A stretch of DNA of 64,000 bases from Fabrea salina. Its lineage: Eukaryota; Ciliophora; Heterotrichea; Heterotrichida; Fabreidae. Each line of letters opens with the position of its first letter. The stretch's first letter is position 1. A program made the translations under genes and the position numbers. Below, piece by piece: positions 48,303 to 57,782 of the stretch. The notes beneath the pieces were generated by a model. That model did not search any database, was not told the DNA's origin, and was given only the letters and a program-made list of their open reading frames with translations. The stretch is from the NCBI GenBank assembly GCA_022984795.1, contig JALIHJ010000064.1, forward strand, positions 50,412-114,411. The letters run 5' to 3'.

Positions 48303-50138
48303 ATGTCCAAAAACTTCTGGTCCGGTTTTTCCAATATAGCAGTAGGAGCACTTTCTAAGGCCAAAGAGCAGTTTAAAGACCTTGCTCAAGAACTCGAAAC
48401 TCCTTTTGAAGAAGAATCTGAGCAAGTACAACTACTCAGTAAACGGTGTGAAGAGTACAGACAACTCTTGATCATCAGAGAAGAAGAGTGCAAACAACTC
48501 CAAAACAGAGTCCAGAACTCTTCCCAAACTGACCTTTTGCAAGTAAAAATTGTAATAGGCCAAGAAGAAAGTGCCTATGCTTTGGAAATTGCCCAGGAAA
48601 AATCTGAACTAGCTGAAAAACTCCAACAAGAAGTCAGTTCTTACTCGCATCAAATCAAAGCTTTTGAGTTGTCTCAGCAAGAATCCCAAAAAACCCTTGA
48701 AAGGTTTAAAAACTTAGAACAAGAATGGGTCAACCAAAGCAAAGCCAAAGACAACGAAATCACTAACTTAAAAGCCCAACTGCAAGAAAACTTAAAGAAG
48801 CTCGACAGCTACCAAAAAGCTTATGAAGCTTTGCAAGAAAACTTTCGAGCTGGAGTGAAAGAGTGTTACAACTGCTTACAGAAATACTCAGAGTGCCTTG
48901 GAATGAGTCTGCCTAATGTTAAACCAGAAAACTTAGGAATAGAAGACATCCAAGAGTTCTTATCTACACAAGGCCAGTACACTAAAGACACTCTTAACAG
49001 GTACAACTCTTTCCTCAACAAACTCAAAAACCACTTTAAACTAAAGTTCACTCACAAAAACTCTTTTGAAGGAATCAAAGAAGGCTTTAACACTGTTTTC
49101 GAACAGTGCTCTAAAACCATCAAGCAACTCAAAGAAACCTGCAAAGACTACCAAAACTCTTTAGACCAAACAAAAGACAACTTAAGTAACTCCCAAGCAA
49201 AAGTCCAAGAACTGCACCAAGAACTCCAACACCAGTACAAACTACTTGAAGAAAAAGCCCAACTCATTACTGATGCCCAAACTACTAAAGAACACCACCA
49301 AGCAGCTCTGAAACAACTTGAAGAATACAAACTTAGTTTAGAAGAGACCAAACACTCTGAGTCCCAACTCAGAACTCAACTCCAAGGCCAACTCACTCAG
49401 TGCGAAAAACTTACTGAAGAACTCAACCAGCTCTCTCAGGACAAACAAACACTCCTTACAAAAACCAACTTCCTCCAATCTGAAATCTCTGACAAAAACA
49501 ACTTTCTTTCTGACCTACAAAGTCAAAAAGTAACCCTTGAAAGCACCCTTGAAAGCCTTCAGCAAGAACTTGAAACCTCCAAAGTTTCAAACCAAGAGTT
49601 AGAAACTGCCAAAGCTAAAGTTGCATCTTACCAACAAGCCATAGAAAGGCTTCAAAATCTACTAAGTTCTTTAGAAAACCAATCTGAAAACTACTCCTCA
49701 CAAATAGACTCTCTCACTCAAGAACTGGAGTCAACCCAGTACAGCCTTTCGCAAAAAGCCCACAAAAAAACCCACTACAAACAGAAGTACTTAGAATCCC
49801 AAACACAAATACAAGAACTCCACCGCCAACACCAAATAGAAAAACAAAACCTAGAAGAAAAAGTTAAAAGCACACAAGAACTCAAAGAAGAAGCAGACAA
49901 GCTTCTAGACCAAGTGCAGTCTCAAATCGAAAACACTTCCAACTTAATAGACCGGAGGTTAATTACTACTTTCCTAATCAACTACCTCAACCCTTCAAAC
50001 AACGAAAAGGTCAAACAACAAATGCTAACAGCACTTGCAGGGATGCTTGAACTAAATGAAGACGAGAAAAAAAAGATTGGACTTATTCAAGACAACAGTT
50101 TGCTTTCGCAGTTTGCTAGTTTCATATCTAAATCTTGA
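48303..50138 (+). CDS. golgin-like coiled-coil protein with C-terminal GRIP domain
   Basis: ATG at 48303 begins MSKNFWSGFSNIAVGALSKA. The 611-residue product is nearly all coiled coil (~20-540) and ends with a GRIP-type domain (~545-600): IDRRLITTFLINYLNPSNNE then MLTALAGMLELNEDEKKKIGL. GRIP domains bind Arl1-GTP and place golgins on the trans-Golgi, where they tether vesicles. The conserved Tyr of animal GRIP domains appears as Leu/Ile here, which may matter for Arl1 binding. The stop is TGA, directly followed by TAA. It converges with a PP2C gene at 6 bp. Confidence 0.85.
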   Translation: MSKNFWSGFSNIAVGALSKAKEQFKDLAQELETPFEEESEQVQLLSKRCEEYRQLLIIREEECKQLQNRVQNSSQTDLLQVKIVIGQEESAYALEIAQEKSELAEKLQQEVSSYSHQIKAFELSQQESQKTLERFKNLEQEWVNQSKAKDNEITNLKAQLQENLKKLDSYQKAYEALQENFRAGVKECYNCLQKYSECLGMSLPNVKPENLGIEDIQEFLSTQGQYTKDTLNRYNSFLNKLKNHFKLKFTHKNSFEGIKEGFNTVFEQCSKTIKQLKETCKDYQNSLDQTKDNLSNSQAKVQELHQELQHQYKLLEEKAQLITDAQTTKEHHQAALKQLEEYKLSLEETKHSESQLRTQLQGQLTQCEKLTEELNQLSQDKQTLLTKTNFLQSEISDKNNFLSDLQSQKVTLESTLESLQQELETSKVSNQELETAKAKVASYQQAIERLQNLLSSLENQSENYSSQIDSLTQELESTQYSLSQKAHKKTHYKQKYLESQTQIQELHRQHQIEKQNLEEKVKSTQELKEEADKLLDQVQSQIENTSNLIDRRLITTFLINYLNPSNNEKVKQQMLTALAGMLELNEDEKKKIGLIQDNSLLSQFASFISKS

Positions 50139-50144
50139 TAAGTA

Positions 50145-51206
50145 TTACTTTAGTATGTATGCCACTACGACTGTTATGTCGTCTACAATGTCTTCTTCGT
50201 GCTGAATCCAGCGAGTCCACGCTAAAGCTGAAAGTTTTTCAGCCGCTTGTTTGGGGTTTTTGCACTTGGCAACTAAGTTAATGGCTTCTTGGTTTTCAAT
50301 GAATTCCCAGATCCCATCACTTCCTACTACAAGAATCTCGTCTTCTTCAGTTAACTCGTACTCACAAGTGTCAGGTTCACAAATCACTCCTACTGAAGCT
50401 GCCATTGAGTCCCCGAAGGACCTACTCATAGAAAGTCCTGGCATGTCGCTGTTTTCAAAGAATATTCGGTAAGGCACGTCATAGGGAAGTTTCTTAACTA
50501 GCCCGCCAGACTTAAGTATTCTTTCGTTTTCTTGGGGAACTTGTGGTTTATGGTCATCAGTTAATTTGTAGGCTACAACTCTGTCTGCTTCTCTTCTGCC
50601 GATGATTGCTCTTGAGTCCCCTACATGTGAAACCCACAACTTCCTGTCCTTCGCATAAATTAAAGTAGCTGTGGACCCTGAAACCACACAGTCAAGCTTA
50701 GTTTGCGAACTTAAAGCTAAAAGTTGTTTTTGGCAAATAGGATAGGACTCTTTCATGGCTTCTAAAGGAGAAGTTTCCCAGTCAGGTCTGCTTAGCAAAG
50801 TTTGAGGTAATTTTTTGCAAACGTAGTCTGAAACTTTATGTCCATGAGGACCGTGTCCGTCAAACACACCTAGGATTACACTTGGTCCGTTCACGATTAC
50901 ACAGAAGTCATCTTGGTTAGGAATGTCTGACTTAAGGCCTTTTTTGCAGGTAAAACCTATATTTAGGGAGTGCAAAAACTCAAGGTCCAACTCTTCCCCA
51001 GTTACTTCCAGTTTTTTATCTTCAAAGCCTTGCTGGTGGACTTCTCTGTGTTTTCCTCTAAAAGTAACTTTTTGGGTGACTTTTGCAAGACAGCCAATAT
51101 GACCAAGGGTGTTACTAGTATCTAGCTCTGGTGCACTTGGAGGGTTTTGAAGGGGTTCAGGTTGTTCCTTTTTGGAAGATTTCGTTTTTTGCAAGCAAAT
51201 TCCCAT
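50145..51206 (-). CDS. PP2C-family protein phosphatase (PPM), probably N-myristoylated
   Basis: The 353-residue product starts MGICLQKTKSSKKE, a myristoylation (Gly2) and possible palmitoylation (Cys4) signal. The PP2C core has GVFDGHGPHG, SHVGDSRAIIG, LTDDHKPQ, SMSRSFGD, VVGSDGIWEF and VDDITVVV, with the metal-binding Asp residues in place. The last motif is VDDIT where many PP2Cs have RDDIT or SQDNVT. It removes phosphate from Ser/Thr; substrates are unknown. Starts diverge from the GNAT-like gene across 29 bp. Confidence 0.93.
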   Translation of the reverse strand: MGICLQKTKSSKKEQPEPLQNPPSAPELDTSNTLGHIGCLAKVTQKVTFRGKHREVHQQGFEDKKLEVTGEELDLEFLHSLNIGFTCKKGLKSDIPNQDDFCVIVNGPSVILGVFDGHGPHGHKVSDYVCKKLPQTLLSRPDWETSPLEAMKESYPICQKQLLALSSQTKLDCVVSGSTATLIYAKDRKLWVSHVGDSRAIIGRREADRVVAYKLTDDHKPQVPQENERILKSGGLVKKLPYDVPYRIFFENSDMPGLSMSRSFGDSMAASVGVICEPDTCEYELTEEDEILVVGSDGIWEFIENQEAINLVAKCKNPKQAAEKLSALAWTRWIQHEEDIVDDITVVVAYILK

Positions 51207-51235
51207 ATGTTAGTTTAATTAGTTTTAGTATTAAT

Positions 51236-51697
51236 ATGAAACTTAAAAGAGAACTGCACGAAGTTCCAGATGCCAGGGCTCCTTTTCTGTACGAAGTGTG
51301 GAACTGGGAAGGAGACCCCAGCATACTGCCTATAAAGTGGTTTGAACTCTTACAAAAGCACGACCAACAAGCTGCCACCGCTAAGTTCTCAAGCATTTCA
51401 AAGGACTTTTTAGTCCAAAACTACATTAACAACGAGCACTTTGACCCCAAGGGGTTCTTTTTCATTACTCACAGAAGCGAATGCGTGGCTGGGTTACTGG
51501 CTTGGCCCAAAGGAGAGATTTGTGAGATCAAGACACTTGCTGTATTGAACTCTCATTGGAACAAAGGAGTTCCTGAGTCAATAGTAGCTTTAGCTTTGAA
51601 CTACGCAAAAAACAAAGGGTTCAACTTAGTTGAGTGCGAAGCCTTCACCGACCAAGAAACTCAAGTTCTCCAGAACCTTGGATTCCGAGTTAATTAA
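51236..51697 (+). CDS. GNAT-fold acetyltransferase-like protein
   Basis: ATG at 51236 (MKLKRELHEVPDARAPFLY) gives 153 residues. The order FFFITHRSECVAGLLAW, EIKTLAVLNSHWNKGVPESI, FNLVECEAFTDQETQVLQNLGF follows the GNAT beta-alpha pattern, with strand 4, the acetyl-CoA loop, and the 'neighbour-of-loop' strand with LGF. The usual R/Q-x-x-G-x-G/A loop is altered to HWNKGVPESI, so activity is uncertain. The N-terminal ~85 residues may hold a degenerate first half of a tandem GNAT. Confidence 0.65.
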   Translation: MKLKRELHEVPDARAPFLYEVWNWEGDPSILPIKWFELLQKHDQQAATAKFSSISKDFLVQNYINNEHFDPKGFFFITHRSECVAGLLAWPKGEICEIKTLAVLNSHWNKGVPESIVALALNYAKNKGFNLVECEAFTDQETQVLQNLGFRVN

Positions 51698-51727
51698 TTT
51701 GTAAACTTAAGTGTGGAAATAAATTAT

Positions 51728-52888
51728 ATGTACGAACCATTTAAAATTAGAAAGCACCTAACCCAATTAAGACATAGCAGCATGACTCCTAGTAAGTTTT
51801 CTAGGTCTTTTTTAGGGACACCGCGTAATAAGTCTACAGTTCTAAAATCTTCTTTGGCTCCTAAAAGCATCTTCCATCAAAGGCTGCCTTCTTTAAACTC
51901 CAGCAAAAACACTTCTTTTGTAGCCAGCAAAAGAGAAAAACTACGGAAACCCAAACCTCCAAGTACAGAAACTGATAGCTCAACTCACTGCTACGGTTAC
52001 TGCAAGTCTTTTGGCTACTATAGCACTCCAGGACTCATTAGGTCCTATAACGAAGACAAAGTTTCTATTGTGCAAGAAGTGCCTAAACCCTCTGATCAAA
52101 AAGGCAAGTGGCCTAAGTGTTCTTACTTTGCTGTGTTTGACGGACACGGAGGAGAAGGCTGCTCTGAATACCTAAAAAACCACCTCCACAGCTTTATTTT
52201 CACAAGCAAGTACTTTCCCCAGAACCCTAGAGAAGCTCTTTTGAAGGGATTTCAAGCAGCAGAAGAAGCCTTTTTGAATGCTGCATTTGAAAAAAGTGAC
52301 AACTCAGGATCTTGCGCAATAGTAGTACTTATAGTAGAAAACGTCTGCTACATAGCTAACACTGGAGACTGCCGCGCTATAATGAGCTTTGAAAACGGCA
52401 AAAGAGTGTGCGGCTTAACTAGAGACCACAAACCTGACGACGAACGTGAAAGGCAGCGCATTGTAGATGCTGGAGGCAAAGTTTACAGAACTCAACTAAA
52501 TCCTAGTTTAGGTTTGGGAGAGATAACTGGGCCCTCTAGGATTTTCCCAGGAAGAATTTCAGTGTCTAGAAGTTTTGGCGACCTACAAGCTAAAGACTAC
52601 TCAGTAGGAGGTAACCCAAATGCACTAATAGCTACTCCTGAGATCAGTTCTTTTAAGATCTTGAAGTGCCACGATTTTATTGTTATGGGGAGTGACGGTC
52701 TTTATGATAAAGTTTCTAATGAAGAAATAGCCAGCACTGCTTTGCACAAACTGAATAAAAAAGGCTTTGAAATCCACAAACTAACTGCTGAAACTGCGGA
52801 TAAGCTTGTAAAGTTAGCTTTGGACTCTAGGAGTCAAGACAACGTTACTTGTTTGGTCATCGTACTTCCGGGTTTCAGTTCTAAGTAG
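51728..52888 (+). CDS. PP2C-family protein phosphatase (PPM)
   Basis: ATG at 51728 (MYEPFKIRKHLTQ) gives 386 residues with a basic, Ser-rich, probably disordered front of ~90 residues. The catalytic core has FAVFDGHGGEG, ANTGDCRAIMS, TRDHKPDDE, SVSRSFGD, VMGSDGLYDK and SRSQDNVTCLV, a complete metal-dependent PP2C signature. It has no lipidation signal, unlike the PP2C at 50145. The two are not close copies. Confidence 0.93.
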   Translation: MYEPFKIRKHLTQLRHSSMTPSKFSRSFLGTPRNKSTVLKSSLAPKSIFHQRLPSLNSSKNTSFVASKREKLRKPKPPSTETDSSTHCYGYCKSFGYYSTPGLIRSYNEDKVSIVQEVPKPSDQKGKWPKCSYFAVFDGHGGEGCSEYLKNHLHSFIFTSKYFPQNPREALLKGFQAAEEAFLNAAFEKSDNSGSCAIVVLIVENVCYIANTGDCRAIMSFENGKRVCGLTRDHKPDDERERQRIVDAGGKVYRTQLNPSLGLGEITGPSRIFPGRISVSRSFGDLQAKDYSVGGNPNALIATPEISSFKILKCHDFIVMGSDGLYDKVSNEEIASTALHKLNKKGFEIHKLTAETADKLVKLALDSRSQDNVTCLVIVLPGFSSK

Positions 52889-53070
52889 TTTTAATTCCTA
52901 AGTATATATTTAGTCTGGGTATATTTAAACTAATGACGTCATAGTTCAGTGAAGTAATTAGGTTTCATATTTATAAATTTTGTCTTAAAGTATAAGTGTC
53001 TCAGGTTTCTTATACTAGAATTATTGGCTATTTTTATCCATGGTATAAATGTTGGTTACATATGGAGCTT

Positions 53071-55142
53071 ATAATAAATGGAAGTGAATAGCAGGCTTAG
53101 TTTAATCGAGTCTCATTTTCCTAATGTTCCTAAGTTTGATGCCCTTGCTCCTCGAAAGGCTGTTTCTCCTAAGTTGAACACTGAGGAAGTAAGAGACGTG
53201 TTCATTGGGAATAGAAGGAACATTGTTGAAATGCTCTTTGAAAAGACTTCTTCATTCAAAACTTTGGACCACTACGAAGAACTCCGCATGAAGACCTCCG
53301 AGAAAAGAGCCCAGGTTCTTCTCCAGATCCAAGAAATTTATCCCTATTTTCTTCAAGCTGTCAAAGAATGGAACTACCCTGATATCATTGCACTAATGCA
53401 TTATGCAACGGTATATTCCATGGACTTGGCAACAAGATCTTTTGTGCACTTCGTGTTGTATACGGGCACCATTAACTCACTGGGCACTCAGAAGCACAAA
53501 GTCCACATTGACAGGGCTTTTAAACTTAAAGAGATTGGTTGCTTCGCAATGACTGAGTTGGGTCATGGCAGTAATGTTGCCAACCTTGAGACCACTGCTA
53601 CTTACGACTCCTCAACAAAGGAGTTCGTTCTTAACTCTCCCACAGCTACCAGTGCTAAGTGGTGGATTGGAGCTGCGGCTAAGACTGCAGAGAAAGCCGT
53701 GGTGTTTGCGCAGCTACACTTCGAAGGAGACAACAAGGGAGTCCACGCCTTTGTGGTGAGACTGCGGGACCCTGAGTCCCACGAGCCTTTTCCAGGAGTG
53801 ACTTTGGGAGACTGCGGCAAGAAGTTTGCTATCAACGGAGTAGACAACGGATTCATTCTGTTCAAGAACTACAGAGTGCCAGTGGACTCTCTGTTGGACA
53901 GTTTGAGTTCAGTTTCAGCAGAAGGCAAGTTCGTAACCTCAATCAAAAGCAAGGAGAAAAGACTTGCAGCCCAGCTCGTAGGACTCATTGGCGGAAGAAC
54001 TGCTGTTATTGGGTCGAGTGTTTTGAATGCCCAATCAGCACTGACAATAGCAATAAGATACTCGTGTATGAGGAAGCAGTTCAACGATGGAAAAGACAAA
54101 GATGAAAACTTAATTGTAGACTACCAGCTACAGCAATACAGACTCATGCCTTATCTCTCCAATAATCTTGCTATGAATTCAGCCTTCAAGGCATCCATGG
54201 ACTTGTATCAAGAAGTCCTTCCCAAGATGAAGAAAAATCCTGAGTGTGCTGAAGGTGGTGAGCTACACGCCATTCTATGCTGCTTGAAATCACTGAGCAC
54301 CTGGTATGGTAGGGATTCGATCCAAAGCTGCAGGGAGTGTGTGGGAGGTCAAGGCTACTCCAGTTACTCAGGGCTTCCGCGCATCAGGGCAGGCGACGAC
54401 ATCCAGGTGACCTGGGAAGGCGACAACTACGTCATTATCCAGCAGACTGCCAAGTTCATTCTCAAGCAGTACCAAAAGGCACTCAAAGGCGAGTCCAAGC
54501 ACTTCACTTCCCTCCAAGGCCTTGCTCTTTCCTCCGAAGACATTCCTTCTGCTGCCTTTTCTTCGCTCGAAGACCTCGACAACCCAGACACTGTCTACCA
54601 ACTACTCACCAACAAAATGAACGCTTACCTGCACCGGTCCCTGACTGCCCTGGCTGCCAACTCTGCCAGAACTGAGAACCTCATGCAGGCTTGGAACGAG
54701 TCCCAGGTCTTTGCCCTCCAGGACCTAGCTAAGAGCTTCGGGGAAAGGTGGGTAGCTGCCCAGTTCCGAGCCACCATCGAAGCCAAGTCCAAGTGCCCCG
54801 AAACCAAGCACCACCTCACCAACCTCTGGAAACTCTACGCCCTCCACAAGGTCCAGAACGACCTGAGCATTCTGCAGGAGGGGTGCTTGAACACTGTCCA
54901 GGCCCAACTAGTCAGACAAAAGGTACTGGACCTGTGCAAGGAAGTCTCCAAAGCCAGTCTGAGCATTGTAGAAGCCATTGCTCCCCCTGACAAAATGCTG
55001 GGTTCAAACATCGCACCAAGCGACGGACACCTGTACGAACACTTGCTGGAAGGAGTGCACACCAACCCAGGAGTCTACAAACAACCCTCTTGGCTCCCCG
55101 AACTCCAGAAACTCAAAAACAATAATTTTTAATGCTTAATCT
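53071..55142 (+). repeat. left arm of the acyl-CoA oxidase inverted duplication
   Basis: The arm runs from 7 bases before the ATG to 10 bases past the stop and matches the right arm at 60024-62099 in inverted orientation. Outside these points the flanks do not match. Divergent patches within the arms are described under findings. Confidence 0.9.
53078..55132 (+). CDS. ACOX: peroxisomal acyl-CoA oxidase
   Basis: FAD enzyme of the first step of peroxisomal beta-oxidation, passing electrons from acyl-CoA to oxygen and making hydrogen peroxide. The 684-residue product has the ACOX block MTELGHGSNVANLETTATYD, the domain with GVTLGDCGKKFAINGVDNG, and RECVGGQGYSSYSGLPRIRA and DIQVTWEGDNYVIIQQTAKF near the FAD site. 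The last ~200 residues form the C-terminal ACOX helical domain. It ends KNNNF, not a PTS1, but residues 6-14 (RLSLIESHF) fit a PTS2-type nonapeptide, relaxed at position 6. The frame is intact; a broken inverted copy lies at 60034-62092. Confidence 0.95.
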   Translation: MEVNSRLSLIESHFPNVPKFDALAPRKAVSPKLNTEEVRDVFIGNRRNIVEMLFEKTSSFKTLDHYEELRMKTSEKRAQVLLQIQEIYPYFLQAVKEWNYPDIIALMHYATVYSMDLATRSFVHFVLYTGTINSLGTQKHKVHIDRAFKLKEIGCFAMTELGHGSNVANLETTATYDSSTKEFVLNSPTATSAKWWIGAAAKTAEKAVVFAQLHFEGDNKGVHAFVVRLRDPESHEPFPGVTLGDCGKKFAINGVDNGFILFKNYRVPVDSLLDSLSSVSAEGKFVTSIKSKEKRLAAQLVGLIGGRTAVIGSSVLNAQSALTIAIRYSCMRKQFNDGKDKDENLIVDYQLQQYRLMPYLSNNLAMNSAFKASMDLYQEVLPKMKKNPECAEGGELHAILCCLKSLSTWYGRDSIQSCRECVGGQGYSSYSGLPRIRAGDDIQVTWEGDNYVIIQQTAKFILKQYQKALKGESKHFTSLQGLALSSEDIPSAAFSSLEDLDNPDTVYQLLTNKMNAYLHRSLTALAANSARTENLMQAWNESQVFALQDLAKSFGERWVAAQFRATIEAKSKCPETKHHLTNLWKLYALHKVQNDLSILQEGCLNTVQAQLVRQKVLDLCKEVSKASLSIVEAIAPPDKMLGSNIAPSDGHLYEHLLEGVHTNPGVYKQPSWLPELQKLKNNNF

Positions 55143-55183
55143 AAGCAAAAGCAATATCCATTATGATATCTAAAATTTAACGG

Positions 55184-56203
55184 ATGCTACTTCTAGTATA
55201 TTTTTTGCTCACAAGTGTAAGTTCAGAGCATCGTCTTAGAAACTATAAACCACTAACTAAAAGACCTCAGAAAAGCGAAACCACTCTAACAAGTGAAGGA
55301 GTATTAGCTTCAGGGATAGAAAAAACCTCCAATTCGATTTCACAACTAGCTTCACGTTTAGACTCAAACTTTGACTCTATCAACGACAAAATAGACTTTT
55401 CACTAGTTTCCAACACAAAAGCCTTAGAAGCACTGCTAGATGATGCTATTTCTCAGAAAAGCATGCAAATCTCAAACTTGAATTCACAAATACACAGTTT
55501 AATGAGAAGCATAAAAGGAATGTCAACTTCTTGTAGCGGGTTCAGAAGTTGCCTTGCATGTTCTTACAACCCACTATGTGTGTGGTGTGAAGTTGAGCAA
55601 CTATGTGTAGGAGGGGACTCTGATGGACCTTTTGAGGGCGAATGCAAGCACTTTACTTACAAAGGATGCTCTGAAGGCTGCGGGAGGTTTGAAGACTGTA
55701 AGTCTTGTCAGAGTGACTATAGCTGTGGATGGTGCATGAACGGCGGAGTTTGTGTTGAAGGAACAAGCAGTGGAAGTGAAGAGTGCGAAGTGGACTTTTA
55801 CTACCACTCAGGCAGCCAGTGTCCTTTGTACGAGCACAAAAAGAGCCACTACAAAAACTACGATGTATACATAAGTCCTAACCCTTCTAGTTCAAATGAC
55901 TCAGAAAAAACTAACACTGAAAATCAAATTAAGCAACTGAGGAGTGAAGTAGCTGAACTAGAACAAGAAATTGAGGAGCTGCAAAACGCAAAAAGTGCCA
56001 TGGTTAAGTACTCTGAAAAAGCCAAAGGGATTCAGTCTGAAGAAGTTAACTTTAAAAACCCTAATTTAGGACTAAGAAATAAAGCCAACGACCTTTCAAG
56101 GCAGGAAAAAGACCTAAACAACTACTACTTAACTACAATATCAAAGAAACTTGATTTCAAAAACACAGCTCCTAAGAAAACTAGTCAAGTAACCCATAAA
56201 TAA
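55184..56203 (+). CDS. secreted or anchored PSI-domain protein with coiled coils
   Basis: In the 339-residue product a signal peptide (MLLLVYFLLTSVSSE) is followed by a helical segment (~25-105). Two PSI-like Cys modules come next (~110-160 and ~165-205), with CLACSYNPLCVWCE and CKSCQSDYSCGWCMNGGVCVEG, the CxxC-x-WC signature of plexin-semaphorin-integrin repeats. A coiled coil (~245-330) ends the protein. There is no second membrane span, so it is probably luminal or extracellular. PSI domains orient adjacent ligand-binding domains in surface receptors; no partner is visible. Its TAA directly abuts the ATG of the NAE1-like gene. Confidence 0.8.
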   Translation: MLLLVYFLLTSVSSEHRLRNYKPLTKRPQKSETTLTSEGVLASGIEKTSNSISQLASRLDSNFDSINDKIDFSLVSNTKALEALLDDAISQKSMQISNLNSQIHSLMRSIKGMSTSCSGFRSCLACSYNPLCVWCEVEQLCVGGDSDGPFEGECKHFTYKGCSEGCGRFEDCKSCQSDYSCGWCMNGGVCVEGTSSGSEECEVDFYYHSGSQCPLYEHKKSHYKNYDVYISPNPSSSNDSEKTNTENQIKQLRSEVAELEQEIEELQNAKSAMVKYSEKAKGIQSEEVNFKNPNLGLRNKANDLSRQEKDLNNYYLTTISKKLDFKNTAPKKTSQVTHK

Positions 56204-57775
56204 ATGGCAATTTCTAATAAATACGATAGACAACTCCGTTTGTGGGGCCAAAATGGGCAAAAAAGACTAAACGAAAGCAGAATATGCTTGCTAACATGTT
56301 CAGGACTAGGCACAGAAGTCCTTAAAAACTTAGTTCTACCAGGAGTTGGATTTGTTACTTTGATAGACGAAAAAGAAGTAGCAGAAAGGGACTTAGGAAA
56401 CAACTTTTTCTTAACTAAAGAAGACTTAGGACAGCCCCGAGCACAGGCTACCAAGAAGTGGCTGCTTGAACTGAACCCTGACGTCCAGGGCGAAAGTATT
56501 CAGTCATCCCCTTCGCAACTTATAAAACAGAACCCTGAGTTCTTTAGAAGCTTTGACCTTGTAATTGCTAGTCAGCTGACACTTGCTGAGTCAGCAGCTT
56601 TGGAACCCTTCTGCTCCAAACTACTAGTAGTTAAAAGCATAGGTCTGCTTGGGTACTTAAGGGTTTCTGGAGGAGTGCACCTTGTAGTGGAGGGCAAACC
56701 TGCAGACAAAGAACTTTACGACCTAAGGATTCACAGGCCTTTTAGTGAGCTGCAAGAGTTCGTTGACAGCATTGACTTGGACTCTTTAGATGAAAAAGCT
56801 CATGGGCACATTCCTTTTGTAGTGATACTGGTCAAAGCTATCCAAGAATACATTAAGGAATTAGGAGGGCCTCCTTCTAGCTTTGAGCAAAAAGACCAAT
56901 TTAAACAAAGAATCAAAAACAAAAGCTGGAACTTCTTTGCTGAACAGAACTTTGTTGAGGCTTACGACAGGGCTTATTTGTCTTATGCTTCAGAAATACT
57001 GCCTTTTGAAGTCTCTGAAATCCTTGAAGACCAAAACACTCAAAATGCTAATAGCGAAAGTGATGTATTTTGGATAGCAGCTAAAGGAGTGTCTAGGTTT
57101 ATCCAAGAAGAAGGAGTGCCTCCACTGACAGGGCTTTTCCCAGACATGACGGCTGAGTCTACATGTTACCTATCACTTCAAAGAGTTTACAACCAAAAGG
57201 CTAAAAAGGACTTGGACAAAGTACTGACTTTCTGCGAAGAAATCAAAAACTTAACTCCAGAAGACAAAGAGTTTTATTAGTGTGTTCTGCGAAACTTACT
57301 GACAATTGAAAGAACCAACTACAAACACCTAACAGAAGAACTAAAACAAGTAGACTCAGAAGAACTTATGAGTCAACTTTATGAAGAAAACCCACTGGTG
57401 GAGTGGTACTTTGGCTTAGAGGGCTTATGAAAAGTTCACAGAGTCAAATGGAAGGTGTCAGGGTCAACTCAGAACTCTTAAAAGAAGACTCTTTTCAGGT
57501 TTAATACTGCAAAAGAACTCATCACTCAAAACGGAATTGAAGGCTGCGAGTTCAGAAGAAGTAGCCCCAGGAACTCGTGAGGTACGGAAACAGCGAAATC
57601 CATACAGTGTGTTCTATGCTAGGTGGAGTAGCAGCCCGAAGCCGTGAAGCTCATCACTAAGCAATACTCTCCACTCCTGCATAACAATACTTTTATTTTC
57701 TGTGGAGTTGACACCTGCCCAAATGTAATCCAGCTAGCAATAAACTTAAGAGTTCAAACAAGTTTTAGATTATAA
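56204..57775 (+). pseudogene. NAE1: NAE1/AXR1-like NEDD8-activating E1 regulatory subunit, broken in its C-terminal third
   Basis: NAE1 pairs with UBA3 to activate NEDD8 for cullin modification. Residues 1-358 are intact: YDRQLRLWGQNGQKRL, GTEVLKNLVLPGVG and LGNNFFLTKEDLGQ match the adenylation-like domain of NAE1. At 57278 an in-frame TAG interrupts, but CVLRNLL continues in the same frame. Then matching pieces appear in shifting frames: FTESNGRCQG, FNTAKELITQNGIEG, ELVRYGNSEIHTV, AVKLITKQYSPLLHNNTFIF, ending at TAA 57773-57775. At least three indels and two stops are needed. Because the protein signal is well kept, sequencing error is as likely as decay. It could be functional if corrected. 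Confidence 0.8.
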
Positions 57776-57782
57776 TAATAAA

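Noticed and set aside
54301-54340. tRNA T-arm-like string (gattcgatcc)
   Set aside because: It is inside the ACOX coding sequence with no acceptor stem or anticodon arm; no other tRNA signature was seen.
57262-57280. 15-nt intron explaining the TAG in the NAE1-like gene
   Set aside because: No GT lies 15 or 16 bases before the TAG end; the frame simply continues after the stop.
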